A DNA stretch of 64,000 bases. Source: Argentina anserina. Lineage: Eukaryota > Streptophyta > Magnoliopsida > Rosales > Rosaceae. The notes beneath the pieces were generated by a model that was given only the letters and a program-made list of their open reading frames with translations, was not told where the DNA came from and did no database searches. Positions 44,933 through 57,390 of this stretch are shown here, one piece after another. The DNA lies in the NCBI RefSeq assembly GCF_933775445.1, contig NC_065876.1, positions 27,962,001 through 28,026,000 on the forward strand, in the 5' to 3' direction. Position numbers and translations under genes: made by a program. Position 1 is the first letter of the stretch; every line of letters begins with the position of its first letter.

Positions 44933-47900
44933 ATGATGAACAAGAAATCTAGTAATTGTGCAATTTGCGAGAATTCGAATCTCGCATCCATCTGTTCTGT
45001 TTGTGTCAATTACAGGTATGGTGTTTTTGAGGTTATGTACTGTAATTTATGTCATTTATATTATTAGAGTAAGTGCAAGCGTTTCGCGAAGCTAGTGGTT
45101 TGATGTTATGAGCGTATATGGATGTGTGTGTTGCAGATTGAATGATTACAACAATTCGTTAAAGGCCCTAAAGAGTCGCCGCGATTCGTTGTATTCAAGA
45201 CTGAGTGATGCGCTTGTTGCAAAGGTTTGTGTCTTCTGCTTTGTTGCCGCTTCTTTTCTGCTGTTTCACTTTTTGTACATTGCAACAGAGTGGAGTAGTA
45301 TGTTGAGGTAGAATTCTCTGTGTTAAGCACTATATGTAAGATTTGATAGTTTGCAAATGGCTGCAGGATCTGACAAGATTGAAATTTGATAATGTTGGAA
45401 TGAGGTGCCAATTTTGTGCCACACTAGTATCACTGAAAATAAATTATATAGCGGATCAAACATGTGTTCTGGACTTTAAATAGTATATAGGTTCTGGTGT
45501 AGGAGTAGAATTATGGTCAGCAGCTCAGCATCTTGAAACTATTACAGTAGTGTTTGAATATGCTATTCTAGACAAATAAGGATACACATTCATCTTCATT
45601 AATTGATCAATCTCGAATGACGTTTTGATGGCCAAGTATCTTACTTTTTTTGTTTTTTAAGTTTTAAATTCATTGGGATCATCCACTTTGCATAAGCAAT
45701 CATCTGAGTTTTTGTGCATATGATGTAAAACTACTGTGTATATTTTTGAAGGCACCCTGCTAAATTATTTATTGTACAATTGTCAGGGTAAGGCAGATGA
45801 TCAACTAAACTGGAGAGTGCTTCAAGATGAGAAGCTCGTGAGATTGAGGGAAAAGCTCCGCCGTAATAAAGAACAACTTATGCAAGGTTAGATACCTATC
45901 AAGAAAAATAATTCTTGTTTGATACTAATTTCATTTTTGTATTGATCTGTTATACTGATTTAGTGAGGGTTTACAGGGAAGGCTAAGATTGAGAAGACAT
46001 CCTATGATTTAAAAGTCAAATATGGGGTGCTTGAATCAGCCCTTTCCTTGGTACAACACAGTGATCTTGTATTTTATTCCATGATTCAATATTTGAAATA
46101 AATTATAAACATCCAATGTTTTGTTTTTGCAGTTGGATAAAAATCGTGCTGAACAACTGGAGAAGTTTTATCCTAATCTTATATGCACTCAGAGCTTAGG
46201 GCATGTAAGGCAATTTGTACCCTTTACATGTACAATTAATTTTATGCATACATTAATGGAAGATATATGGAAAGTTGTGCATCATTATCTCTATGTGAAA
46301 TAAGTGTAAATATACTTCGGCTCATATCACTTTGTTTTTCTGCTGATGGGTGTGAGATTCATCTCTGTTATAGGTCTTTTATTTTTATTCTTACTCAGTA
46401 TGCTTATCTGTGCAAGAAGTATGTTTCTAATAAGTTATCTGAATTGCAGATGGCAATTACCTCTGAACGTCTTCATAAACAATCGGTGGTTATAAAACAG
46501 ATATGTAAATTGTTTCCTCAACGTCGGGTAAGGAACTGGGAAACTGGATTATGTGCTTCACTGATATGTTCTGTTAAGGATTGTGTACTCAATTCTGGAA
46601 TTTGAATAAACTTTGGTAACAATGAGACAATGAACTTTCTATAGATTCACGCCTTGACTACAGTTTCGTGCAGTCCCATGAATAATTATTGCATTTATGT
46701 TACCTTTTGTGATTCTTGTATTCACATAGTTTGAAGTCAATCTTTTTCACTTTCATTCTTTCTTTTAGGTGATTGTAGATGCAAAGAAAAAAGAGGGATC
46801 TGGTGGTCAATATGACCACATTTGCAATGCATCGTTACCAAGAGGGCTAGATCCACACTCAGTTCCCTCAGAAGAGCTTGCAGCTTCGTTGGGGTAATTT
46901 CCCTTTAATTGTAGATACATAGAAAAGCTTTGAAGCATGATGGTGGTGGATAGCAAGATAGCTGTTATGAGACTGAGAATTATCCTAAATAGCCACATAT
47001 TGTTTTTCTTTTTGGGTGCACATTAATATTTCAAATTAATGTAATCTTCTTTCGAAAATATTCAGATCTATTAGAGTTCAATCATGTTTAACTTTGGAGA
47101 TGCTGTGCTTTACTAATAACTGTCTTTGTTTTTGTTGAAATACAGATATATGGTTCAACTCTTGAATCTAATTGTTCAGAACTTAGGTGCTCCAGCCCTT
47201 CATAACTCAGGCTTTGCGGTAAGCTCTGTTCACACCCTATACAGTAGTTTATAGTTTCTATGGTGAAATATTTATTTCTTTTTGCTCATTGATGCACCGT
47301 ACATTTAGATCTACCATACAATAACTCTGATAGGGGTTTGTAAGTACTATTGTGTCTATATAATGATATAATAGTGTTGGAAATATGAGAGTTTTCCCAG
47401 ATTGTGTATTTTGGAAATACTATCATAATTGTATGATATCGAAGCTATTTGTATGTACAAGAAAATGATTAGTATTTAGAATCTTAGATTCATTAATGCT
47501 TTGGCTTATGGCTTATTTTGGTTTCCCTTTTTTGTGGTTTGATTGTATATCTTCATTGAGAACATCTTCCGGTGAAATCTTCTCATTTTCTTTTTCTGAT
47601 GTGATGTTTTCTCCTGGAAAAGACATACTGACATATTAAGCTTCATCTTTTACCAAGTTCTTTTCATATGGTATATGTGGATTATGTTGAACTCCAGTTC
47701 ACTTAGATATGAATTGGTCTTTATTCCAGGGTTCTTGCTCTCGTATATGGCAAAGAGATTCTTATTGGGATGCACGCCCTTCTTCTCGCAGGTACTTCGC
47801 CAAGAGATCTTCTTTGACTTTGGAAGAACTGTATTTCTGTTGACAGAATGACTGATGGAGTTCATTTTATTGCAGCAATGAATATCCACTATTTATTCCA

Positions 47901-49762
47901 CGGCAAAATAAATGCTCTACTAGTGGGGAAAGTTCGTGGTCTGATAGAAGCTCGAGTAATTTTGGTGTTGCTTCAATAGAATCAGAGAGGAAACCTCGTC
48001 TGGATTCTTCTGGAAGTAGTAGCTTCAATTATTCTTCTGCTTCTCAACATTCTGTTGAAACCCACAAGGAGTTGCAGAGAGGAATTTCACTTCTAAAAAA
48101 AAGTGTGGCATGCATTACAGCATACTGTTATAATTCACTATGTTTAGATGTCCCTTCTGAGGCATCTACCTTTGAAGCATTTGCAAAGTTGCTCTCGACC
48201 TTATCTTCTTCCAAGGAAGTCCATTCAGTTTTTTCTTTGAAAATGGCTTGTTCAAGGTACACTGTCTGACAATGCGTTGAATTGTGTTCTGTTTTTTAGT
48301 TTCAGTACTGTTATGCATAGAAAACTCTTCAACATTGTTGGATAAGAATGCAGTATTTGAGGAGTATTTTTCCTGCAGAGTAGATAATTGTGATTTTTAA
48401 ACTTGAGAGCAGACCTTATTGACTTATTTCCAAGTACTTCAAAATCAGTCTTTTCTCAAAAATATGAATCATCATAAGAAAAAGTGTATATAAAATTGTG
48501 TTTTCGTTTGGAAAGTTCACTCGTGTCGCTTGCTGAATTCTATTATAATAGCCTCTTAAGTTTATCAGGGTACCATGGATTTTGAGAGTTTTGCAATATT
48601 TTAATCTGGACCCGGGAAAGGTTTCCTAATACTGCAATCTCTGAGAACCCTACTCTACACGCATGCATGGGTTATGGATGAACATTAATTGAAGTCTCTT
48701 TTAATTTTCAGGTCATGTAAGCAAGTTCAACAATTGAACAAATCTGAATGGAATGTGAACTCTGCCATTTCTTCAACCACTCTACTGGATAGTGCACATG
48801 CAATGACTATGACGGTATGTGCTGGGCTCCAACTCTGTTTCTCATTTGGATTAGTAGATTTTTATATGCTTATGGTTAACTCACGACATAACACCTTACA
48901 CACTGATATAGACATGCCTCTTTCTTGTGGCTTCTAAAGGATATTCCTCATATTCCTATATATTCATTGTACAATGACTTTTGTCCCTTTTTTTTTGTCT
49001 TTGCTAGCCTTAAGTATAATTTAATTTGTAGCTGTCCGCATATATTGTCAATGATTTTTGCATTAACAACATGGCTTTTTTTTTTTGACACCCTCCTTTC
49101 GGATTGTTCAACGGTACCCCAAAGGCTTCCTAGGCCCAAGGACTAATCCGTCGGGAGCCCGGACAGACAATAGGGCATTGCAGCCCCTTCCCTGGCCACA
49201 TTTATAATTCATCAATTAAATTGAGCAAAGCTAGCATTCGAACCCATGATGTGGGAGCTCCATAGAACCAACTGAACCACTTGCCACAGTTTACACATGG
49301 CTAAAGTAGGGTCATTAACATTAATAATTGCCTGACCTACATTGGAACCTAAATTTAATTGCCTACTATCACATAGAAGGCCCAGAATTGCTATTGTAGA
49401 ATGTTCTTGTGCCATATCTCAGTATGTTTTATCTAATTTACACATCTTAGGCTTTCTCATAGTAATAAGAAACAATTTGGTTAGTGTTAAATTGTTATGC
49501 TACTGTTCTTTGCATGCTTGAAGTACCATACCCTTTTCTTCATACTCTTGTTTTCCTTTTGCAGAAAAACTTTTATGATAATAATATTCCTAATTATGCC
49601 ACCAGCTTCCTTTCTTCGACTGAGATGTCTGATTCTGGGAAGAATGAATGCGCGATTGAAGGGTGGGATCTTGTGGAACATCCGACCCTTCCTCCACCAT
49701 CCCAATCTGAAGATATTGAGCATTGGACTCGAGCAATGTTTATTGATGCAACAAAGAGATAG
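44933..49762 (+). CDS. ATG14: ATG14, autophagy PI3-kinase complex subunit
   Basis: Twelve exons: 44933-45015, 45137-45224, 45787-45886, 45977-46050, 46133-46204, 46450-46527, 46769-46893, 47146-47218, 47730-47791, 47876-48256, 48712-48814 and 49565-49762. All introns are GT-AG and phases fit, giving 1437 nt and 478 residues. ATG14 targets the class III PI3-kinase (VPS34-VPS15-ATG6) to autophagosome formation sites. The N-terminus has a CxxC-x8-CxxC cysteine pattern (C9, C12, C21, C24; CAICENSNLASICSVC). Coiled-coil segments follow at about residues 28-140, then SLPRGLDPHSVPSEELAASLGYMVQLLNLI in the Atg14/UVRAG core (about 180-225), a serine-rich linker, and a C-terminal WDLVEHPTLPPPSQSEDIEHW. 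It resembles Arabidopsis ATG14a/b. Two adjacent ATGs (44933, 44936) could start it. Intron 11 carries a SINE. Confidence 0.93.
49076..49294 (-). mobile_element. tRNA-derived SINE in ATG14 intron 11
   Basis: On the minus strand the element begins near 49294 with a tRNA-like head: A box GTGGTTCAGTTGG and B box GGGTTCGAATGC, about 40 bp apart. It continues through a tRNA-unrelated body (GGGAAGGGGCTGCAATGCCC) and ends in a poly(A) tail (T-run at 49076-49091 on the plus strand). A perfect target duplication, ACATGGC, flanks it at 49069-49075 and 49295-49301. At about 219 bp it is a normal plant SINE length. It was inserted by LINE machinery in trans and lies antisense to ATG14. Confidence 0.92.
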
Positions 49763-50779
49763 TTTGGTGGTGCTACACTCTTTCTTACTGTGAGTTACCA
49801 TTCTTTTAGTTCCATCTTCTCGATTCATGCTTAGGACTTTCTATAGTCTTACTTAATGCCTACTTTTTCACTGAAATAAAATGAAACTACCACCTTACTA
49901 TTGAGGAATGAAAGGCGCATCTTTCTAGCCAAGTAGTGTTACATGCAGTGGAAGCAATAACTTTCAAATCTAGAGTTTAAACTATTCTTTTGTGATTTGT
50001 CTCTCTTAATTCTTGGATCATAGTGGTATATCTGATTAGTTTTGAGTTCTGTACCAAGGGCTAGAGTTCTTTAGAACCTGATGCATTAGTATAGGGAATA
50101 TACTTGAATGTTAACCATCATAATGCTGATACAACGTTTTCTATGTTTGTCTGTATATTGCCAAGCTTCCTTAAGTATCTTCCCCCATTCTTTACTTCTA
50201 TTTTTTTGGCTTTCTTCCCTGCCCGGACCATTTGAAAATGGAAACCTCTTCTGTTCTCTTTTGGCAGATAAGATGTGTTGAAGTTGATACATGAACAAAA
50301 GGTTAGACTGCATGGACTGAGCAAATGAATTTTTTTTAAATGTACATAGCAATGATCTCTGTTTGTCGTTATATATGTAATTATGTAAATTAAATAGATT
50401 CAGGGTCATTTTATGATCTCTCATGGTATCACTGCATCTTGTTCATAAGATTCATTATGCTACATCCTAGGATGATCAAATCGAGTGTGATTGCTAGCTT
50501 TATACCATCTCCAAAAGTGCCTTTCCACCTATTTTCTTCTCTTTGTAAATCGCAAGAGATATCTTTCTAATCTTAGTTGTCATTTTCAAAATGAATCTTC
50601 AATTTTTGAACAGTACGTCCACATTTTTTGTTTCATTTAATTAGACCATGAAATGTCTAGGAAGTAGGAACACAACAGAATTAGCCTAAATGGTTCTGGG
50701 AAGAGTACAAAGTTAAAACATAATTCTTGCATAGTTCTAAATTCTGATAGCCGGGAAAAATCACTTTTTCCTCTTCTTT
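49763..50779. other. ATG14 3' UTR and intergenic spacer
   Basis: AT-rich; no gene recognised. Frames on the minus strand (49487-49828, 50086-50424) overlap the ATG14 end or have no family signal and are not called. Confidence 0.5.
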
Positions 50780-51722
50780 GGGTTTAGGGTTTAGGGTCTT
50801 CTTCGTCATCTTCATCATCTAGTTTCACTTTGTCGTCAATTTCTTCCTCATCCTTGTTTTCACCTTCATCCTCGTCCTCGTTGTCTTATCTTCATCATCA
50901 TCCTTGTTGTCATCTTCATCCACTACTTAATCGTCATCATTATCATTACGGTTGTTGATATCGTCATCCTCTTCATCTGCTTCACCCTCTGCCTACTTCA
51001 CCCCCATCTGCTTTGGAACTGTTGTTGCTCTTACCATTAGAGTTGTTCCCAGCTGCTCCATCTTCAGAAGGTAGATCCTATTCGGTGTCCCCAAAGCCAC
51101 TATCGTTGTTCTTCTCTTCATCACCATGTACTGCTTCTGAGTAGGAATGATTGGCTTCTCAGTTTTCTTTTCCACAAGCTGAGAGCTGGAAATCTTCCTG
51201 TGACCAGAAGATAAAGATGCAATCCGAAGCTGTAAGTCGAAAAATCACACAAAGGTAACAGGGGAGGTACGTGAAGTCCTGTTTGATTTAGTAGATACTA
51301 GATGCTGGATTAACTTTGGAAATGTGAAGAAACACTACTTTCGTATACATAAAGGAATCTAGAAGTCTACCCATTCTCCAGACGAGCCAAGCATGGGCGT
51401 TAAGTTCACTTTTCCTATTCAAGTTGGTAACAAATTGTTTCAAGAATAATGTTCAAACGCTCATCATTCTTCTTAGCTAGAATTCTGTAGTCTTTCATAA
51501 GCTCCTTAGATAACTACGTACCTCCCTGTGGATCTAAAAACAAGTTCTCATTTAGTAATTTTCCCTATTTTGGACAAAATTTAAGAGAACAACCTAACTG
51601 ACCGGAGACGAATAAAGCAAGGCTGAAGTAAGTAGAGTTGCAAGAACATCCTAGGCGTGCGTCAGCAGCCAGAGCTCTCTTACGCTAATAACCTCACCAC
51701 CTCCACTCGTTTTGATCTTCAT
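50780..51722 (-). pseudogene. Remnant of a gene for an acidic-tailed protein
   Basis: Reading the minus strand, a short possible first exon starts at 51722 (MKIKTSGGGEVISVRELW). A later exon after the acceptor CGACTTACAG (about 51222) reads LRIASLSSGHRKISSSQLVE, then EKKTEKPIIPTQKQYMVM. The frame then breaks, and the other frames show Ser/Asn-rich and finally Asp/Glu-rich sequence (50780-50960) interrupted by stops such as TAG at about 51000. The order fits a plant family of small proteins with an Asp/Glu-rich tail, but I cannot name it. Multiple shifts and stops suggest a dead copy. The acidic tail could also be a simple GAT/GAA repeat. Confidence 0.45.
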
Positions 51723-54359
51723 GTGTATCGGATGCACTCGAAGTAGGAGAGCAAACTCCCTGTAAGTTAATGAAAACACAGAAGACAGTTACTTAGATCT
51801 GTTTCCCTCTTTGGTTAATTAGTTCTCGCACGACGCTGTAGTAGCTACTATATAAATATTTTATGAAAATTTTCTGAAAGGTAGAAAAACACACAAGTGA
51901 AACTGCGTTTTCTTTTTTGTGAAGAAACCAAACAGAAGGGTATAGATCGAAATGTTATATCATAATCTGAAATTAAATGGTGAAGCAAAAAAGGGAAGCT
52001 GTTATTTCCGGAAGTTTCAGCTCAAGGTAGAAACTGAGCAGATAGTAGGTACTCGTACTGAGCTTCTCTTTGGTTAGTTTGCTTTGCTTAGAGATCCGAA
52101 CTGTGAAGTAAACACTAAAGAGAGTGAGCAGTTCGGTCGTTAAGCCAGCGTTGGAATCACTTTGATGGAGATAATGGATAGTGACCGTGCAGAGAATTTC
52201 TTCAAAGAACCGAACCTTTTATTGTTTCTCTTTCTCTGACAGAGAGACTAGTCACACTAGTTAGGCGTGGATTTAATCTACACTTAAACCCCTTTTGGTT
52301 TGTTAATTGTTAGTGTATGGAACTGTGAAAAGACTAGGATTGATGCCAATTTATATATATATACCATACATATATATCGCAAACGCAAAAACATATCGTT
52401 AGGGCTCCCTTTATAAGGTACAAAGTAAGGTAATCATATCGCAAACGCAAAAACATGTTTAGTGTTACTTATTAGAAATGGAATAGAGAATAGTGAATGT
52501 GAAAGAATCATAATGATGAGCACAATGTTGCTTACGTAACATACGGATGAGAGATACAGTAAAAGCTATTTCATGCACTTACTACTCAAAATCTCAAATA
52601 TTCATTCTCATTAAACTTGTTTGTCGTGTTTGATTACAAATATTTATCGAAAAAAAAAACGATTATTGTGATTAGGATCGATTATTGTATACGTATATCA
52701 TCCAAACTGATCTTAAAAGTTTCACTCCCACACTCTTGCATATGTTAGTGAAATTTGAACACATGACCTCAACGTTGTTAGTTAAGCTACTTAACCAACC
52801 AGATTAAGTCTCACCAGACCAATTTTAAAAGTTATTATATAAATAAATTATGAATTTGATCATAGATTTCAGCATCAGTTCCACGTACATTTTCATCGCA
52901 AATGCACACAACAAATTCACTAGGACGAAAACCATGCTTCTATTAGCCATCAAGCTAGTTTTAGTTATGGCAAATGGATCAGCATTTACTTTTGGCGATG
53001 GCTGAGCATAAGACCTGAGAGATATCCTTCTGCAATTAATTAGGCATTTTACTTTTTCCTTGTTAGGATTTGCTTCTTCTATACAAAATCATATCACTTT
53101 GAGGAGCAGTACTGGAAAAAGCAAAACAAAGGGAAGAGAATAATGCAAATCTCACCATTTTTCTCAGCACTAGTTTTCACTTTTCATAAATTCTTGAGAC
53201 AGCGATACCTGTGAATACGCACTAGGAAGGGTCCAAATTCCTCAATCAGGTATTTGTTCCAAACATATTTTGACGCAGGTTTTGATTCTCTCTAGCTTTC
53301 CCCTGCTATAGCTAGTAACCTCATTTTGTTTTATCCGTGCAATCAAGATCTCGAGCTCTAAATTTTTCATTTTAACCTAAAAGATAATGTGTCCTTTCAA
53401 AAAAAAAAGATAACGTGTTCGATAAAATGTCTTAAAAATAAATAAGAACTACATGTTGATCGAACCATGATAATGATATGTATATACGTATAATTGGTGG
53501 TGGCTATTTGAGAGCTTCAATCTCTATCACATAAGGCTTAAAATTTCAACATTGTCAAACCAGCTCTATCTGGCCTTATTTTTTCTTTTGAAAACTATTG
53601 CCTTAGGCCTTATTATAACTATTACAAATTCGAAGCAATGACAGGTCACTTGATTAAACAAACTTAAGTTTGATTACTGTCAAATCTTATATAGGAAAAC
53701 AATGTTTCATTAGTAGCAATTCTCTTTTTTTTTTTGCAAGTGTTTAATTTCTTTTGATTAAGGAAGGTGAGGGTGAGACCAAAAATCCAAAGCCTTCTAG
53801 CACATCCCCTACAGGATGACAACCAAAATTCAAACAACACAAAGCATTTGATATGTATTTACTTGCGAAATATTTTGAGGACGTTTGGAAAGATTCATAA
53901 AGAGACTTGAAAAAACCTCCCTCCACCCAAGCCCTATTTAGAAGCTAACCGGCCAATTAGACCAGGCCACTAATATGGATTAAAGTGGTTTACTGATCAT
54001 ACGTACTATAGGAATTGAGAACTCTGAGCTTGGATGTGTTGTGAACACCATTATTATTTTCCTTTTGTTCATATACTTTGCAGTATAGATAAATAGATGA
54101 TATAGTTGCTGCACAGATATCTTCTACTTGGCTAGTTTTACAGAATTCTGCATACTCTCTAGCTAGTAGCTACTGTTTCCAAACAAAAAAACAAATTGAG
54201 GATGCTAAAAGAAAGTTCCTTCTTATATATGGAAAATACCCCGATTCTAAAAAATGCAAAAGCAAAGTTTCTGAATCGACAAACGACACAATAAAGGAAT
54301 CTGAACCATAATGAAGAAAGACCATGAGTAAACAGATGCTAAGCTAGCTATCTAGAATC
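51723..54359. other. Intergenic spacer
   Basis: No gene recognised. It contains the SINE-like segment at about 52645-52825. A 60-codon frame at 53744-53926 (-) is isolated and unsupported. Confidence 0.5.
52645..52825 (-). mobile_element. Possible SINE with T-tail
   Basis: On the minus strand, TCTGGTTGGTTAAGTAGC (A-box-like) is followed about 25 bp later by GGTCATGTGTTCAAATTTC (B-box-like) and, at the far end, by a T-run (A-run 52650-52659 on the plus strand). Au-type plant SINEs have this organisation. No clear target duplication could be found, so this is tentative. Confidence 0.4.
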
Positions 54360-56469
54360 CTAAAAGGAAGCTGAACTGGTGCGCCTAAGTTGGTATACAG
54401 GCATGGAATGAATAGGACTTGAAGATAAGAGTATCTCCACCTCCTGCATCAAAAACACATCAAGAAATAGTACGTAATTAAAGATCAGCTAGTATGTGTT
54501 AGCAGTTCGATACCAGGCAATATAGTCATATTATCATGGAGATAAAGACCAAAAAACTTATGATGTGCAATTCTTAACTAGTTGGGGAAAAAGAACAACC
54601 AAATATCACCGAACAAGCTAATGCTATCTCCCGAATACCAAAATGACTTTTCCTTGTATATTTCACAAGAGGCATACATCGGCGGAAATATACAAATATA
54701 CATGCATGGCTTAAAAGTTAAAACTACGGTTAAGTTATAGTTGAAGATTGAAACTCCGTTAAATTTTCAGATGTTAATATGTAGGATAACCATTAAAATT
54801 TTGAATCGTAGCAAAAAAAAAAAACTTTTGAAGTCTAATAGCAACATGTATGGGTCTAGAATCGTAAGACTTTATGGATGATCTAGAGTTTTGTTACCAC
54901 ACTTAGGGCTAGTTTGATATAGCTTTACTTTTAAAATATTCAGTTTCGATGTCAGCTTTTAATATCTAATGTACGTGTTTGGTAGATCAAATAACAACAG
55001 ATTTTTTCTAAAATCATAGGTAATTGGAAGTAACTTTTAGAAGCAGCATCATCTTGACTTTTAGTAACTGCTGTTATAATAAAACACTCGAAAAATAATA
55101 TTTTATGACATAACAACAACTTTTAAAAGTAAATATTTACCAAACACCAAAATACAAAGCTGTTTTATTTTAACAGCTTATTCAATTCACAATACAACAA
55201 TAGTGAATTTTATTTTATTTTAAATCACAGCAATACCAAACTAGTTCTAAACAATCACTAATCCCGAATGTAATAGCAACATGTAGCTCGAGCATACGTC
55301 CACCTCGATGCAAATCTTGCCATAATAAATGGAACGTGAGCCAGGTTCCGTCCCATTTTCAAAATAAAAAAAGCCGTAATGTTCTATACTTGTTGAGTAA
55401 TGAGATAATAGATACTGGCCGGCATGGTGAATACAAAAACAGACTAGAAACAAAAATCTATATATCAAAACATAAGTAGAAAAATAACAATTGTGGGTGG
55501 GTTATTTTAAAATTTTGTGATTCTGATACCTTTTGCTTTTTGAGCCAGGTATTCATTTTTCTCAATTGAAATACTTCATTCTCCAACTGATTGGTATAAG
55601 CCTATAACATTACACAAAGGCATACTCATAAGCATAGAGATAGATGATGGAGTAACTTTAACTACATCATAAAGCTAAACTTGTACTGTAAGATTCAAAA
55701 TGACCTGTTTCCTAGCCCTTGACCTTGCTGCTGACTCTCTATTCTTGATCATCCTCTTTTGCCTCCTCTCAATGCTCTTCTCTTTCATTTCATCTGAGTA
55801 GTTGCGCTTCCTCCCGGCATGAGTTGCCTGAGACTCTGAAGAGGATGCTGCTGATATTGCTGGCATTGGAATTGACATACCCACTTTAAAATTTGAGTCC
55901 AACATGGTCATTTGCTGAGCAGCGGCAGCAACTTGGAACTGAAACCAATCTGCTTGCTGGGATACTACAACTTCTGGATCAATGGGCATCATTGGATGAG
56001 AATTTAGGATGGTTAGGAGATGTTCAGGTGGTGTTGTTTGACTTGTTTCTGGTGGTTCCCCAATAGTAGTCATTCTTTGATGATGCATAGATTCATTGGC
56101 TGCAGCAGAATTGAAATTGAGAGACTGATGATCATGATGAGCAATTTCCTTCCATACATCATCTATGGTTGTCTTCTTACTACCCATCAATGATCCATTC
56201 AAATTAAAATTCCCAAGAAAAAGTGAAGTGGGTAGTGAGGAAGAAGAAGGGTGTTGCACCAGCTGCCCTTCTTGATCAACTGATATCACATTTTTAAGAA
56301 ACTCATCCAGATGTGCCATACTAGTATTTAAAGGCTTACTTATATTGGCCATATTGATTTCAACCTCATTACAATCCAAAGTCAGATTGTAATTAGAACC
56401 TTGTCCAGCCAATGGAGGAAATTGTGGTTCGTCATCTCCATTTCCAGACACCAAAGTTCTATCATCCAT
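54360..56469 (-). CDS. Group A bZIP transcription factor (ABI5/EEL/DPBF type)
   Basis: Three coding exons, 56469-55705, 55601-55530 and 54443-54360, all GT-AG and in phase, encode 306 residues. Such factors bind ABA-responsive (ACGT-core) elements in the nucleus and act downstream of SnRK2 kinases. Conserved parts seen: MAHLDEFLKNV (51-61, C1-type), TIDDVWKEI (101-109, C2-type), the basic region with N243 and R251 (NRESAARSR, the N-x7-R rule), leucine heptads L261, L268 and L275 split across exons 1-2, and the C-terminal LRRTSSASF (C4-type phosphorylation motif) on the last exon. An in-frame ATG 12 codons upstream (56505) exists, but a good splice acceptor (TATAACAG|GTAG) between the two favours the start at 56469 with a leader intron. 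Intron 2 (about 1.1 kb) holds a MITE. The exact paralogue is not assigned. Confidence 0.93.
54904..55249. mobile_element. hAT-like MITE in bZIP intron 2
   Basis: A 346-bp AT-rich segment bounded by TAGGGCTAGTTTGATATAGC and, at the far end, the inverse of TAGAACTAGTTTGGTATTGC, giving imperfect inverted repeats of about 20 bp of the hAT type (TAG.nCT.GTTTGGTA). The 8-bp flanks (ACCACACT and AACAATCA) match poorly, so the target duplication has decayed or the ends are slightly off. Confidence 0.72.
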
Positions 56470-57390
56470 GCCCTTACAAAATCTACCTGTTATACACAAT
56501 CGCACATCCCCTGGGCACCTTATATAAGAATATAAATCTATACTTCATGCATATAAGAAATGTAAAGAACAGTAATAATGTGGAAAATTCAAACCATGCT
56601 GATGAGTAGGTAAGAAGGTTAAGGGTGTAATGTGAGGAATGGAAAGGTGGATGAAGAGGAAGTGAGCAGTCAAGGAAACTTGAGAAGCGAAATGTGAGCC
56701 GCCGGAAATGATCTGGCCGAAGTTGATTTGTTGTAGAGGATCCTATTTTCAGTGAGAGAGTTCTCATCTTAACAGCCACACCAGATTTTCATGCTAAATT
56801 TGGGGGATACAGAGTCCCAACCATCCTCAGCTCGATCAGCTCCCACTCCGTTCCACTTTTATTTTCTCTTCTAACAAGTATGAGATTTTAGAGTTTCTTA
56901 TCTTTAAAATTACGTGTCCTAAAAATCTTTAAAATTGCGTATACTAATGCATGTAGAATATTAATTGTCTTGCGCCTCTAGCTAGTGTACGTATAAGTTG
57001 TTGTTTTTTATCAAAAGGGAATTTATTCATAAAAAGTTAAATACATCAAAGAACTTTCAAACAAAAGCAACAATGGTCTCATTAAACCCCTCAAATGAAG
57101 GGAAAAGTACAATGCTCCAACTTAGGCCTCATCATTATTTAAAGAGCCAGCCAAAGTCCACTTCCATGGGTAGAGTGCCGGGTTTAGTTTAGAAGTATGA
57201 AACCCGGCCCGACCCGCTAAAAGCCCGCAAGGCCCAGCCCGTAAAAACCCGCCAAAAAATAAAATATTATACATGCATATAATATATTATACATATATCA
57301 ATTATATGTTTTTTTTGTAATAATTATACATAAAATAGTATATATGTTAATAATACTATATTTAAATTTTTTAATATTTCTTTATATTAT
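56470..57390. other. bZIP leader/promoter and spacer
   Basis: 56470-56770 (minus strand) contains the probable leader with an intron. From 57000 a stretch on the minus strand looks like the 3' end of a retroposed transcript: it ends in A-rich TTTTGATAAAAAAC with AATAAATTCCC just before. Near 57200 a run of GCCCGGCCC-like GC-rich sequence marks another repeat edge. None could be bounded. Confidence 0.4.

Noticed and set aside
55247..55468. 73-codon minus-strand frame in bZIP intron 2
   Set aside because: Overlaps the MITE edge, has no splice support, and the gene is complete without it.
56467..56505. Upstream ATG (56505) as the bZIP start
   Set aside because: A splice acceptor-like TATAACAG|GTAG lies between it and the ATG at 56469, and the extra 12 residues do not resemble the family.
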